Shown one piece after another: positions 1-9,000 of a stretch of DNA of 27,530 nucleotides. Origin of the DNA: UMGS172 sp045637775 (GTDB lineage Bacteria; Bacillota; Clostridia; Oscillospirales; Acutalibacteraceae). How positions within the stretch are numbered: the stretch's first letter is position 1; every line of letters starts with the position of its first letter. The position numbers were made by a program, and so were the translations under genes. The notes under the pieces were generated by a model that ran no database searches, was not told the origin of the DNA, and worked only from the letters and a program-made list of their open reading frames with translations. The stretch covers positions 1 through 27,530 of the forward strand of contig JAZUAC010000017.1 of assembly GCA_045637775.1 (NCBI GenBank). Direction: 5' to 3'.

Positions 1-1488
1 TGTGGGCATTGCACCTGCATACTTTTCAAGCAACAAGGCCAAGGTTCTCTCGTAGCAGCCCAAAGAGGTTCTGTGGATGATGTAGGGAGTCTTTTTCTCG
101 CCGTCAACATCAACATATTCCATACCAAACTTCTTGGCAAGAAGCATATCGATCTGAATTGTGATAAGGGTATCTTCCTTGCCGTGAACATTCTTTATCT
201 GAATGTCAAGCTTGGGTCCGTAGAATGCGGCCTCGTCGATACCGATAGAGTATTTAAGACCGAGGTTATCAAGAATCTTGCCCATAAGGTCCTGAGCCTC
301 GTTCCACTGCTCGGCAGTGCCCTCGTACTTGTCCTTTCTTTCGGGATCCCACTGCGAGAAGCGGTAGGAAACATCCTCATCAAGACCAACGGCCTTGAGC
401 ATATAGTTGGCAAGTTCAAGACAGCCTCTGAACTCGTCCTCCAACTGCTCGGGACGAAGGATAAGGTGACCCTCGGAAATGGTGAACTGACGGACACGGA
501 TAAGACCGTGCATCTCACCCGAATCCTCGTTACGGAAAAGGGTTGAGGTTTCGCCCAAACGCATGGGCAGGTCACGGTAAGAACGCATCTTGTTAAGGAA
601 AACCTGATACTGGAACGGGCAGGTCATGGGGCGAAGTGCAAAGCACTCTTTTTCCTCATCGTTGGGGTCGCCCAAAACGAACATACCGTCCAAATAGTGA
701 TCCCAGTGACCCGAAATTCTGTAAAGGTCACGCTTTGCCATAAGCGGAGTTTTGGTAAGGAGATAGCCTCTCTTTTGCTCCTCATCCTCAACAAAACGCT
801 GCAAAAGCTGAATGGTTCTTGCACCCTTGGGGAGCATGATGGGAAGACCCTGACCGATAGATTCAACGGTGGTGAAATACTCAAGCTCACGGCCGATCTT
901 GTTATGGTCACGCATCTTGGCTTCCTCAACAGCCTTCAAATACTCATCGAGCTCGGGCTGTGTGGGGAATGCGGTACCGTAAATACGGGTAAGCATCTTG
1001 TTGTTGGAATCGTTCTTCCAATATGCACCTGAAATAGAGGTAAGTTTGAATGCTTTGAGTGCCTTGGTATAGGTAATGTGAGGTCCGCGGCACATATCAA
1101 CATACTCACCCTGACGGAAGAAGCTGATAGGCTCATCGTCGGCCAAATCGGCAATATGCTCAACCTTGTAAACCTCGCCCTGGTCTTCCATCAACTTGAT
1201 AGCCTCGTCACGGGGAAGGATTTCGGGCTTGATGGGGAGATTTTCTTTGGTGATCTTCTTCATTTCGGCCTCGATAGCCTCAAGGTCAGAGTCGACCAAT
1301 TTTACATCGCCGAGGTCAACATCATAGTAGAAACCTTTTTCGGTTGCGGGGCCATAGGCAAACTTGGCGTGGGGGTACAAGCGCTTTACCGCCTCTGCCA
1401 TAATGTGTGCTGCCGAGTGGCGAAGAACCTCAAGCTCTTCTGCCTCGGGACACTGGTCAACAGTTCCGTTGTTGTAAATAACCTTCAT
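1..1488 (-). CDS. thrS: Threonyl-tRNA synthetase (partial, C-terminus beyond window, lacks TGS domain)
   Basis: Charges tRNA-Thr with threonine in the cytoplasm. The visible 496 residues begin at an ATG preceded by AAAGGAG and run off the left edge just after the stretch YAGAMPT, which leads into class II motif 3. The editing-domain motif RHSAAH lies at residues 23-28 and MCRGPH follows. The catalytic core shows MTCPFQ, FRNEDSGEMHGLIRVRQF (motif 2) and IHRTSLG. The three zinc ligands of the family are present as Cys290, His341 and His472, spaced much as in E. coli (Cys334, His385, His511). Only 22 residues precede RHSAAH, so the usual N-terminal TGS domain of about 60 residues is absent. No alternative upstream start fits, because the ribosome binding site is directly upstream. 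A T-box leader controls the gene. The missing TGS domain and the RVRQFTISEGH variant of motif 2 suggest a divergent ThrRS subtype. Confidence 0.96.
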   Translation of the reverse strand, partial: MKVIYNNGTVDQCPEAEELEVLRHSAAHIMAEAVKRLYPHAKFAYGPATEKGFYYDVDLGDVKLVDSDLEAIEAEMKKITKENLPIKPEILPRDEAIKLMEDQGEVYKVEHIADLADDEPISFFRQGEYVDMCRGPHITYTKALKAFKLTSISGAYWKNDSNNKMLTRIYGTAFPTQPELDEYLKAVEEAKMRDHNKIGRELEYFTTVESIGQGLPIMLPKGARTIQLLQRFVEDEEQKRGYLLTKTPLMAKRDLYRISGHWDHYLDGMFVLGDPNDEEKECFALRPMTCPFQYQVFLNKMRSYRDLPMRLGETSTLFRNEDSGEMHGLIRVRQFTISEGHLILRPEQLEDEFRGCLELANYMLKAVGLDEDVSYRFSQWDPERKDKYEGTAEQWNEAQDLMGKILDNLGLKYSIGIDEAAFYGPKLDIQIKNVHGKEDTLITIQIDMLLAKKFGMEYVDVDGEKKTPYIIHRTSLGCYERTLALLLEKYAGAMPT

Positions 1489-1529
1489 GATTTTAAACTC
1501 CTTTTTGTAGTTATTTGTTATTTTAGGGT

Positions 1530-1581
1530 GTAGGGGCGATTCACGAATCGCCCACGGACCGCCAAGGATGTCGGTCCCTAC
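1530..1581. repeat. Two-hairpin palindromic element, copy 1
   Basis: A 52-bp element begins with GTAGGG and ends with CCCTAC. Between these ends are two different hairpins separated by two bases: GGGCGATTCACGAATCGCCC (1534-1553) and GGACCG...CGGTCC (1556-1577). It lies in the transcribed thrS leader, between the T-box terminator and the ribosome binding site. It shares its architecture, but not its stem sequences, with the elements at 1602 and 4493. It resembles a small non-autonomous (REP- or MITE-like) repeat; no coding capacity is seen. Confidence 0.75.
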
Positions 1582-1601
1582 ATTGATTCGGTTAGCTTGT
1601 T

Positions 1602-1674
1602 GTAGGGAAGGCATTTATGCCTTCCGAAAGGTTTAAACAAATGATTTATACGGAATGGATAAATCCATTCCCTA
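1602..1674. repeat. Two-hairpin palindromic element, copy 2
   Basis: A 73-bp element again starts with GTAGGG and ends with CCCTAC. The two internal hairpins are GGAAGGCATTTATGCCTTCC (1606-1625) and GGAATGGATAAATCCATTCC (1652-1671), joined by a 26-base AT-rich linker instead of the two-base linker of the other copies. It is also within the thrS leader, just downstream of the T-box terminator. Confidence 0.7.
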
Positions 1675-1684
1675 CAATAAAAAT

Positions 1685-1723
1685 AAAAAACGCCCTTTGA
1701 TGCGCTTTCGCACACCAAGGGCG
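1685..1723 (-). terminator. T-box-controlled intrinsic terminator of the thrS leader
   Basis: On the minus strand CGCCCTT pairs with AAGGGCG, with an inner TGCG/CGCA stem, followed by a run of T residues. The 5' side lies directly after the T-box sequence, so terminator and antiterminator are mutually exclusive as in T-box leaders. Confidence 0.9.
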
Positions 1724-1913
1724 CTGAAAATACAGCTCGGTTCCACCTTGATTTTTACTCTAAAACCCAATAACGCAGGTTAAACGTCAGCCTTTTTTAC
1801 CGACTGCACTCAGGGGTGGTCTTCACGTTTTATCACTTTATGCGGTTTTCAGCACAAACGACCGCACTCTCTTGAAAGCCTTAAAACGCTACTCTTCCCA
1901 TCAACGCTTTGTA
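1685..1913 (-). promoter_or_regulatory. T-box riboswitch (tRNA-Thr sensing) upstream of thrS
   Basis: The minus strand carries a Stem I with the GGGAAGAGTAG motif near 1890-1906. The T-box AAGGTGGAACCGAGC is at 1749-1735 and an intrinsic terminator follows it. In the specifier region GAAGACCACCCC, the triplet ACC (1820-1818) is followed by the conserved A (1817). ACC is a threonine codon and matches the downstream gene. Uncharged tRNA-Thr should pair at the specifier and at the T-box bulge and favour the antiterminator, raising thrS expression when threonine is short. The specifier was placed by eye, without a folded model. Confidence 0.93.
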
Positions 1914-1919
1914 CATTAT

Positions 1920-1948
1920 ATAATACAACTCGAATCCAAAAATGTCAA
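1920..1948 (-). promoter_or_regulatory. SigA-type promoter of thrS
   Basis: On the minus strand the -35 box TTGACA (1948-1943) is followed after exactly 17 bases by the -10 box TATTAT (1925-1920). Transcription would start near 1913, at the 5' edge of T-box Stem I. Confidence 0.85.
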
Positions 1949-2008
1949 GATGCAAAAATCGATTTTTACATCGCTTCTGATTACGAAAATTTTTCGTTGG
2001 GGTTTGAG

Positions 2009-2037
2009 TTGACAAAACTTTTTGATCGATTTATAAT
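2009..2037 (+). promoter_or_regulatory. SigA-type promoter of the metallophosphoesterase gene
   Basis: A perfect -35 box TTGACA (2009-2014), a 17-base spacer and a perfect -10 box TATAAT (2032-2037) lie about 45 bases before the GTG start of the next gene. Confidence 0.88.
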
Positions 2038-2082
2038 TGTCGTAGCAATAATAATGAGACACTTGAACGAGGAGGATTTCTT

Positions 2083-3204
2083 GTGAAAAAACTTTTACAT
2101 TTAACCCTTGCACTGATGATGCTGCTAAGTCTTATGTGCGGTTGCGGCAATAGTTCGGACGAGGCTCACAAAACTGTTGTATCGAGCGAAATTCAGTCGA
2201 CGAGCGACATTTCATCGGTGACCGAAACGGTTTCATCCGAAACATCCAACACCTCGTCAAAAAACACCGCCAGCCGTTTGACCGACGACCAGATAGCCAT
2301 GACCCAGCATCTCGGCAAGTGGGCAGATAAAATTTCCGAAATCAATGCCGCTAAAAACGGCAAATTCACCTTCCTGATTCAGACCGACGTTCACCATCAT
2401 GACCTTTCTGCCGCTTATTTGGGTAAAAATGTTGCCGCTATGTCAAATTTTGTCGAATTGGATTTTGCCGCAAACCTTGGTGACCTTACCCGCGGATATT
2501 CGCAGGATGAAATTGACAATCCCGAAAATATGCGTGCTTGTATGGACGACATTGTCAGCCGCACCACCACCCGTGCAAAATGCCCCATTTTTATGACGGT
2601 CGGCAACCACGACACCAACAAAATGTGGTGCGAAAAATGGGCTGACCACACCGCACAGTTTACCCCCGAGGAGCAGTATCAACGCGTTTATGCACCTTTG
2701 AAGGAATACAACGGCGATAAAATGGTTACCGATGATGACGGTTCTTACTATTATATGGATTATCCCGATGATAAAATCCGTGTTGTTATGCTCAACACCG
2801 CCAACGGTACATACGACGGCACAAAATATTCCAGCCTGTTTATGATAAGCGACAAGCAGGTTGAGTGGTTCAAAACCCAAGCACTTAACACCGAATATTC
2901 GGTGCTTGTTATGATGCATACTGCGCTGTATCACAACTTTCCCGAAAACGGAAATGCTGTTAAAAACAGTGACCTGATTCTTGAAGCGGTTGAGGAGTTT
3001 ATTTCGGGTGGCGGTCAATTCATCGCATATATGACCGGTCACTCCCACGGTCAGTTTGAAATGCTCGATGAAAACGGCAGATTGCATATTTCCTTTAAAA
3101 ACGGTGGTAAAAACGGCGAGGTTGTTATGATTGATACTTCCTCCAAAACCATTTCCACCATCGGTCTCGGCGATCCCCAAAACCGTGAGTACACATATAA
3201 TTGA
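2083..3204 (+). CDS. Secreted metallophosphoesterase lipoprotein
   Basis: A 373-residue calcineurin-like phosphoesterase, predicted to be anchored outside the membrane. The start is GTG, 8 bases after GAGGAGG. The N-terminus MKKLLHLTLALMMLL is a signal peptide ending in a lipobox-like MCGC (Cys21). Residues 22-65 form a Ser/Thr/Glu-rich linker. The metal-binding motifs of the family appear in order: QTDVHHHD, ANLGDLTRG, TVGNHDTN, MMHTALYH and TGHSHGQFE. All are intact, so the enzyme should be an active two-metal phosphoesterase. The substrate cannot be read from the sequence; nucleotides or phosphate esters in the medium are possible. The gene has its own promoter and terminator, so it appears monocistronic. 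Confidence 0.9.
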   Translation: MKKLLHLTLALMMLLSLMCGCGNSSDEAHKTVVSSEIQSTSDISSVTETVSSETSNTSSKNTASRLTDDQIAMTQHLGKWADKISEINAAKNGKFTFLIQTDVHHHDLSAAYLGKNVAAMSNFVELDFAANLGDLTRGYSQDEIDNPENMRACMDDIVSRTTTRAKCPIFMTVGNHDTNKMWCEKWADHTAQFTPEEQYQRVYAPLKEYNGDKMVTDDDGSYYYMDYPDDKIRVVMLNTANGTYDGTKYSSLFMISDKQVEWFKTQALNTEYSVLVMMHTALYHNFPENGNAVKNSDLILEAVEEFISGGGQFIAYMTGHSHGQFEMLDENGRLHISFKNGGKNGEVVMIDTSSKTISTIGLGDPQNREYTYN

Positions 3205-3220
3205 TCAAATTTTAAATTTT

Positions 3221-3250
3221 CGCACCCTCATCACGAGGGTGCGTCTTTTT
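3221..3250 (+). terminator. Intrinsic terminator after the metallophosphoesterase gene
   Basis: CGCACCCTC (3221-3229) pairs with GAGGGTGCG (3235-3243) around a short loop, followed by TCTTTTTG. It lies 16 bases after the stop codon. Confidence 0.88.
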
Positions 3251-3251
3251 G

Positions 3252-3280
3252 TTGACAAACCTAAAAACTTGTGGTATCTT
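3252..3280 (+). promoter_or_regulatory. Promoter of the LRR-dockerin gene
   Basis: TTGACA (3252-3257), a 17-base spacer and TATCTT (3275-3280). The start point near 3287 rules out an in-frame GTG at 3271 as the translation start and supports the ATG at 3328. Confidence 0.8.
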
Positions 3281-3327
3281 TTGCTGGTGAAAGATTTGAT
3301 TCTGTTTTAAAGAGAGGTTTTGACATA

Positions 3328-4437
3328 ATGAAAAAAGCCTTCAGCGTTATATTATCTTTAGCTCTTGTTTTGACAATGAGTGTCGGTGTTGTAACCTTCA
3401 GCGCAAACGTCGAAACGGTTGACCATTATACTTATAGTGTCCAAAACGACAAGGCGACCATAAACTATGTAGATAAATCGATAAGCGGTGATGTTGTTAT
3501 TCCCGCAACTCTTGGCGGATACCCCGTTGAAAGCATCTGGCACGGTGCTTTTGAGAGTTGTACCAAAATGACCTCGGTCACAATCCCTGACGGTGTGACA
3601 TTTATCGGAAGCGGTTCGTTCACCAACTGCGCCGCACTGACATCGGTTAATTTCCCCGAAACGTTGAAAACGATCGAGAACGGTGCGTTTGCAATGTGTC
3701 CTTCGCTGAAATCCGTTTCCTTGCCAAACAGCTTGGAAAAGCTGGGTGACAGTGCATTTAACAGTTGTGCCTCGCTGACCGAAGTGACTTTAGGCAACGG
3801 ATTGACCTCCATTGGCAACCTTGCCTTTGCACAGTGTACAAAGCTTTCTTCAATCAATATTCCTGATAGTGTAAAAACGCTAGGAAGCTGTGCTTTTATG
3901 AATTGTGAAAGCCTTGCAAAGATTGAGATAGGTAAGGGTGTTACGAGTATTGGTGGCGGTACATTTTCGGGTGCGATAAAACTTCAATCGGTAGTATTCT
4001 CCGACAGTGTTAAAACCATTCTTCCGGAGGCATTTTATAACTGTACCCTTCTTACCGAAATCACGGTCGGCAAGGGATTAGAGATGGTCATGTCGGGTGC
4101 TTTCCCCAACTGTTTTGCACTGCGTGACGTTTATTATACTGGCAGTGAGTCGGAATGGAATGCGATCAATATTCAACCGGGTAACGATGGCTTTACCAAT
4201 GCTACCAAGCACTTTAACCACTCAACCCAAGTTGTAACAATGAAGGGCGACTTCAACGGTGACGATGCATTGACCGCCGCCGATGCAGTGCTTTTGATGA
4301 ACAATGTTTTGTTTGGCGATTTGCAGTATCCTGTAATCGGCAAATGCGACCTTAACGGCGACAAAAATATCGACTCCGACGATGCAGTTTACCTTTTGTA
4401 CCACATCCTTTTCGGTGAGGAATATCCTTTAGCATAA
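3328..4437 (+). CDS. Secreted BspA-type leucine-rich-repeat protein with C-terminal dockerin
   Basis: A 369-residue exported protein. The start is the ATG at 3328, preceded by AGAGAGG; a longer reading frame from 3271 would begin upstream of the transcription start. Residues 1-26 are a signal peptide. Residues about 45-290 hold roughly eight repeats of about 23 residues of the LRR_5/BspA type, with the pattern IPDSVKTLGSCAFMNCESL. Residues 305-369 form a type I-like dockerin with two calcium loops, DFNGDDALTAAD and DLNGDKNIDSDD, each followed by a hydrophobic helix ending in LFG. Dockerins bind cohesins, so the protein is probably displayed on a cohesin-bearing scaffold, and the LRR part probably binds a host or microbial surface or polymer. 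A cohesin-like lipoprotein is encoded at 16458. The two dockerin repeats differ at the usual recognition positions (AA versus SD). No catalytic domain is seen. Confidence 0.92.
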   Translation: MKKAFSVILSLALVLTMSVGVVTFSANVETVDHYTYSVQNDKATINYVDKSISGDVVIPATLGGYPVESIWHGAFESCTKMTSVTIPDGVTFIGSGSFTNCAALTSVNFPETLKTIENGAFAMCPSLKSVSLPNSLEKLGDSAFNSCASLTEVTLGNGLTSIGNLAFAQCTKLSSINIPDSVKTLGSCAFMNCESLAKIEIGKGVTSIGGGTFSGAIKLQSVVFSDSVKTILPEAFYNCTLLTEITVGKGLEMVMSGAFPNCFALRDVYYTGSESEWNAINIQPGNDGFTNATKHFNHSTQVVTMKGDFNGDDALTAADAVLLMNNVLFGDLQYPVIGKCDLNGDKNIDSDDAVYLLYHILFGEEYPLA

Positions 4438-4492
4438 TTTGTGAAAACACCTATTAGCAGCACACATAAAAGAAACATTCAGTACACAAGTC

Positions 4493-4540
4493 GTAGGGGC
4501 GACCTGTGGTCGCCCGCGGGCGAACGCAGTTCGCCCCTAC
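4493..4540. repeat. Two-hairpin palindromic element, copy 3
   Basis: A 48-bp element with GTAGGG and CCCTAC ends and two hairpins separated by GC: GGGCGACC...GGTCGCCC and GGGCGAACGCAGTTCGCCC. It has the same layout as copy 1 with different stem sequences. It lies between the LRR-dockerin gene and the promoter of the next gene and may also act as a weak transcription barrier. Confidence 0.75.
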
Positions 4541-4573
4541 GGTTTTGATTTTCTTGGGCGATTGTGATTTTGA

Positions 4574-4602
4574 TTGACTATATAATAGTTTTACATTATA
4601 AT
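4574..4602 (+). promoter_or_regulatory. Promoter of the membrane protein-pth-mfd operon
   Basis: TTGACT (4574-4579), a 17-base spacer and a perfect TATAAT (4597-4602), about 46 bases before the TTG start of the next gene. Confidence 0.8.
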
Positions 4603-4648
4603 GATAAGATAGGATCGGAATGTAAACCTATTTTGTGAGGTGTAAATA

Positions 4649-5443
4649 TTGAGTATTGAGATAATTGAAGAAACTGAAAATGCCAAAGCAACAAAGCCTG
4701 CAAGCAACTTTTTGCCACCAACGGTTTTTGAGGTAAGACGAATCGGCAGAAGTGTTTTTGGCATTATTATCAATATAGCTTTGCTTTTTATTTCGGCGGC
4801 GCTTTGTGTTTGCGGTCTTTCGATAGGTGCGCCTGTGTTCTTGTTGGTATGTGCTTTGCTTACTGTTGAGATAATCGGCTTTGTAAAATCTAAAGGTGCA
4901 ATTGGTGGCTATGGCTTGACTTTGCGAAGAAATACCTACATTATTGCCGCAGTTTTGCTTTTTGGGCTCGCTGTTTTCAGCGAATCCTATGAGCCTTACT
5001 ATTGGTATTGTGCTGCACTCGAACCGCTTTTCGAATTTTCCAAAGAACTGCCAAAACCATTTTGCGACATTTTTGGCATTGGGTTTATGGGTGAATTTTT
5101 TGTTTGCACCGCGTTGGGTGTCACGCTCCTTGCGATTGGTTTGAGCTATGGCTCTTTAAACCGTTCAAAGCACAAGAATACTCCGCTTTCAAAAGCTGCG
5201 TTCTGTTCATTTGCACTCAGCCTTTTGGCAACGGCAGTGCTTGTTTGTGACGGTCTTGAGCGTCTTAACATTTTGCCCTCCGGCTACAAATACGAGGGTT
5301 GGACCCAAAGCCTTGTAATTGCCAAGTATTGCGATGCTGGAATATGCTTTGGGTTTGGTGTTGTTGCCCTTTTGTCGGCAATATGGATGCTTGTTATTTT
5401 CATCAGAATGAGGAAGGTTAAAAATGCTGTTTTCAAAACCTAA
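4649..5443 (+). CDS. Polytopic membrane protein of unknown function
   Basis: I do not recognise the family. The 264-residue protein probably starts at TTG 4649, six bases after GAGGTG; no ATG or GTG start fits the ribosome binding site. The first 35 residues are cytoplasmic and polar. About six hydrophobic segments follow, near residues 35-55, 57-75, 95-113, 148-170, 185-205 and 230-255. The loop between segments 3 and 4 is rich in aromatic residues (SYEPYYWYCAALEP). The end of the protein is basic (FIRMRKVKN). The gene opens an operon with pth and mfd and overlaps pth by 20 bases, so the two are probably translationally coupled. That context gives no clear clue to function. No transport or enzyme motif was found. 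Confidence 0.8.
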   Translation: MSIEIIEETENAKATKPASNFLPPTVFEVRRIGRSVFGIIINIALLFISAALCVCGLSIGAPVFLLVCALLTVEIIGFVKSKGAIGGYGLTLRRNTYIIAAVLLFGLAVFSESYEPYYWYCAALEPLFEFSKELPKPFCDIFGIGFMGEFFVCTALGVTLLAIGLSYGSLNRSKHKNTPLSKAAFCSFALSLLATAVLVCDGLERLNILPSGYKYEGWTQSLVIAKYCDAGICFGFGVVALLSAIWMLVIFIRMRKVKNAVFKT

Positions 5444-6011
5444 ATATGACTATATAATCGTGGGATTGGGCAATCCTGGTGACAAGTACTCCGAAACCCG
5501 TCACAATGCAGGATTTCGTTGCATTGACATTCTTATAAAAGAGCTTAACGCAGGCCCCGAGAAGAATAAATTTCAATCGCTTATTTACGATGGCGAGATT
5601 AAGGGTCACAAGGTGCTTTTCCAAAAGCCTTTGACCTTTATGAACAATTCAGGTGCCGCCGTCTGCGAGGTTGCAAGGTTTTTCAAGATACCGTTTGACA
5701 AGGTTATCGTGGTGTCTGACGATGTTACGATGGACGCAGGTCGATTGCGTATAAGAAAATCGGGAAGCCACGGAGGTCACAACGGACTTCGCGACATAAT
5801 TGAGCTTTCGGGCACCGATAATATCCCAAGGGTCAAGATTGGAATGGGACAAAAGCCTCATCCCGAATATGACCTTGCCGATTGGGTTCTTGGCAAACCC
5901 AATAAAGAGGATAAAGAAAAAATTGACGATGCCGAAAAACGAGCCGCCGAAGCCATAAAGCTTATGGTGACAAATGACATTGGCATGGCAATGAATAAAT
6001 TTAACAGGTAG
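5424..6011 (+). CDS. pth: Peptidyl-tRNA hydrolase
   Basis: Releases tRNA from peptidyl-tRNAs that drop off the ribosome, recycling tRNA in the cytoplasm. The 195-residue length is typical. The family's active-site residues can be seen: Asn17 in GLGNPG, the catalytic His27 in RHNAGF, Asn74 in TFMNNSG, Asp99 in SDDVTMDAG, and the conserved GSHGGHNGLRDI segment. The start ATG follows AGGAAGG by about six bases and overlaps the end of the upstream membrane protein gene by 20 bases. mfd begins four bases after the stop. The pth-mfd pairing is also known from Bacillus (spoVC-mfd), although the small fin gene that sits between them there is missing here. Confidence 0.98.
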   Translation: MLFSKPKYDYIIVGLGNPGDKYSETRHNAGFRCIDILIKELNAGPEKNKFQSLIYDGEIKGHKVLFQKPLTFMNNSGAAVCEVARFFKIPFDKVIVVSDDVTMDAGRLRIRKSGSHGGHNGLRDIIELSGTDNIPRVKIGMGQKPHPEYDLADWVLGKPNKEDKEKIDDAEKRAAEAIKLMVTNDIGMAMNKFNR

Positions 6012-6015
6012 TTTT

Positions 6016-9000
6016 ATGCAGTTAAAGTACAACATTTTTTCGGAGTGCCTGAAAAAAACACCAATGTTCTCCGAGCTGTCGAAGGCCGTGAACAATCGGC
6101 TGTACCCGATAGCATTGACGGGTGTTTCGCACATTCACCGATGTGTTTTGTCGGCGGTTGTTTCGAAGCTTTGCGATAAAAAAGCCTTGGTGATTACTGC
6201 GGGCGACTCGGAAAATGAGCGTGTTTTTGAGGATTTGACGGCTTTGGGACTGAATGTTGCCGTTTTTCCCTCTCGCGAATACTGTTTTCGCAGTAATGTT
6301 TCACGCTCGCATGACTATGAACACAAAAGAATAGGTACCCTCTCTAAAATTTTAGAGGGGGATTTTGACGTTGTGCTGGCATCGAGTGAGGCGGCCGTGA
6401 GTGCCACCATTCCACCCGAGGTTTTGCGTGAGCGATGCTTCACCCTGTCTTGCGGTGACGAGTGCTCGATGTTGGTGCTTGTTGAACAGCTTGTTGCGGG
6501 CGGTTATGTTAAATCGGCACAGGTTGACGGTGCAGGTCAATTTTCGGTACGAGGCAGTATTATCGACATTTTCTCACCCAACCTGCCCAATCCCTGCCGA
6601 ATCGACTTTTTTGGCGATGAAATTGACAGTATCGCCATGTTTGATGTTGACACCCAACGCCGAACCGATACTTTAAATGAGATAAAAATAACCCCCGTAA
6701 CCGAAAATTCACCCAACGACCCAGATGAATTGGCGTTGCGGTTGGAGAAGGTGTGTGAGTCCAAAAAGACCTCGCCCGAACAGAAAAAACGCATAAAAGA
6801 AGATATTGACCGTATGTTGGCGGGTGCATCGGTGGGTTACGATGCCTATCTTCGTTATATTTTTGACCGAAATGTGACACTTCTCGACTATTTTCGCGAA
6901 ATTGACACCCCCGTTGTCACCTATGTTTATGACACAAACGCCTGCCTTGAACGGGTTGACGGTTGTTTAAAGCTTCATTCCGAGGAGATAAAGGCCCTTT
7001 TGTTGGAGGGTCAGCTTCCGCCCGATTTCAGGTCGGTTTATCTTGACCGTGCCGAGCTTGCCGAACGCTTGAAAGCCGTTAACACGGTTTATTGCGACAG
7101 TTTCCCCAAAACCTCATACGACATACCGCCCAAGGCGATAGTCAACATGAATTTCAAGCAAAACACAGGATTTGTTGGCTCGGTTTCGGCACTTTGCGAC
7201 GATATAAAGGCTGCAGGCAACAAGCTGACGGTGGTGCTTGCAGGCAGTGAGCGTGCCGCAAGCAATCTGTGTGAGGAGATTTGCGAAGCGGGACTTTCTG
7301 CCAGCTTTTGTGCCGAGCCTTCCCGAATCGGTGAAAAGGGTGTTTTTGTCACGGTTGGTGTGCTTTCAAGCGGTTTTGAACTGCCCGAAAGTGCGCTTTC
7401 GGTGGTGGTTCACGGCAAGGCCGCCGTGCCCAAACGCAAACGCCGTTTCACAAAGGGCAGTGCCGTTGGTTCTTTGGAAGAACTGCAACGCGGTGACTAT
7501 GTTGTTCACGCCACCCACGGTATTGGTATTTTTGAGGGTGTTCAGCAGTTGACCACCCGCGGAATGACCCGTGATTACATTAAAATAAGCTATCAAGGTA
7601 AGGATGCTTTGTATGTTCCCGTGACCAGCCTTGACATGGTTTCAAAATACATTGGCTCTTCCGACGATGTTAAGGTGAAATTGAACAAATTGGGTTCGGC
7701 CGATTGGAACAAAACGAGAAGCCGTGTGAAATCGGCGGTTAAGGACATGGCAAAGCAGTTGACCGCCCTTTATGCCAAGCGCATGCAACAAAAGGGCTTT
7801 GCCTTTAGTGTCGACGGTGACCTGCAATCCGACTTTGAACGCCGCTTTGAGTTTGACGAAACCGACGACCAGCTTCGTTGTATTTCGGAGATAAAGCGCG
7901 ACATGGAACGCGGTGTGCCTATGGATAGGTTGCTTTGCGGTGATGTTGGCTTTGGCAAGACCGAGGTAGCACTCCGTGCCGCCTTTAAATGTATTGCCGA
8001 CGGCAAGCAGTGTGCCATTTTGGTGCCCACCACCATTCTTTGTTGGCAACATTATAATACTGCATTACAGCGTTTTTCCAACATGGCGGTTGAGGTTGAG
8101 ATGCTGTCGCGTTTTCGCACACCCAAACAGCAGGAAAAAATCAAGAAAAACCTGCTCGCCGGTAATATTGACCTTATTGTAGGTACCCATGCACTCATTT
8201 CCAAAGATGTGAAGTTCAAGGATTTGGGACTTATAATAATCGATGAGGAGCAACGCTTTGGCGTGGCTCAAAAGGAAAAATTAAAAGAGCTTTATCCCGA
8301 GGTGGATGCCCTGACACTTTCGGCAACACCGATCCCCCGAACACTCAACATGGCTTTGTCGGGTCTTCGTGATATGTCGAGTATTGAGGAAGCACCCATG
8401 AACCGACATCCCGTTCAGACCTATGTTATGGAGCAGGATAAAGCAATTGTAAACGAGGCAATTTCACGCGAGCTTCGTCGTTCGGGTCAGGTTTATTACC
8501 TGCACAACCGTACCGATGACATTGACTCTTGTGCCTTGAAGCTGCAAAAGGACCACCCCGAGGCACGAATCGGTGTGGCTCACGGCAAAATGGATGAAGG
8601 CACCTTGTCCAAGGTGTGGAAACAGTTGCTTGAGCATGAGATCGACATTCTTGTTTGCACCACCATTATCGAAACTGGTGTTGATGTTCCCAATGCCAAC
8701 ACGCTTGTTATCGAAAACGCCGACCGAATGGGCTTGGCGCAGTTGCACCAGATAAGAGGACGCGTGGGTCGAAGCCACCGCACCGCTTTTGCCTATCTTT
8801 TGTTTACACCCGGCAAGGCTTTGTCGGATATTTCCCAAAAAAGGCTTGATGCCATCCGCAAGTTCACCGAGTTTGGCTCGGGTTTCCGCATTGCCATGCG
8901 TGACCTTGAAATAAGAGGTGCGGGTAGTGTTTTGGGTGGTGAACAGCACGGTCACATGGAGGCCGTTGGTTATGATATGTACTTGAAGCTTTTGTCCGAA

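Noticed and set aside
2443..3180. Minus-strand 245-residue frame opposite the metallophosphoesterase.
   Set aside because: The sense strand has all metallophosphoesterase motifs plus promoter, ribosome binding site and terminator. The antisense frame has none.
3271..3327. Longer N-terminus for the LRR-dockerin protein from GTG 3271.
   Set aside because: It would start upstream of the predicted transcription start and displace the signal peptide; ATG 3328 has a good ribosome binding site.
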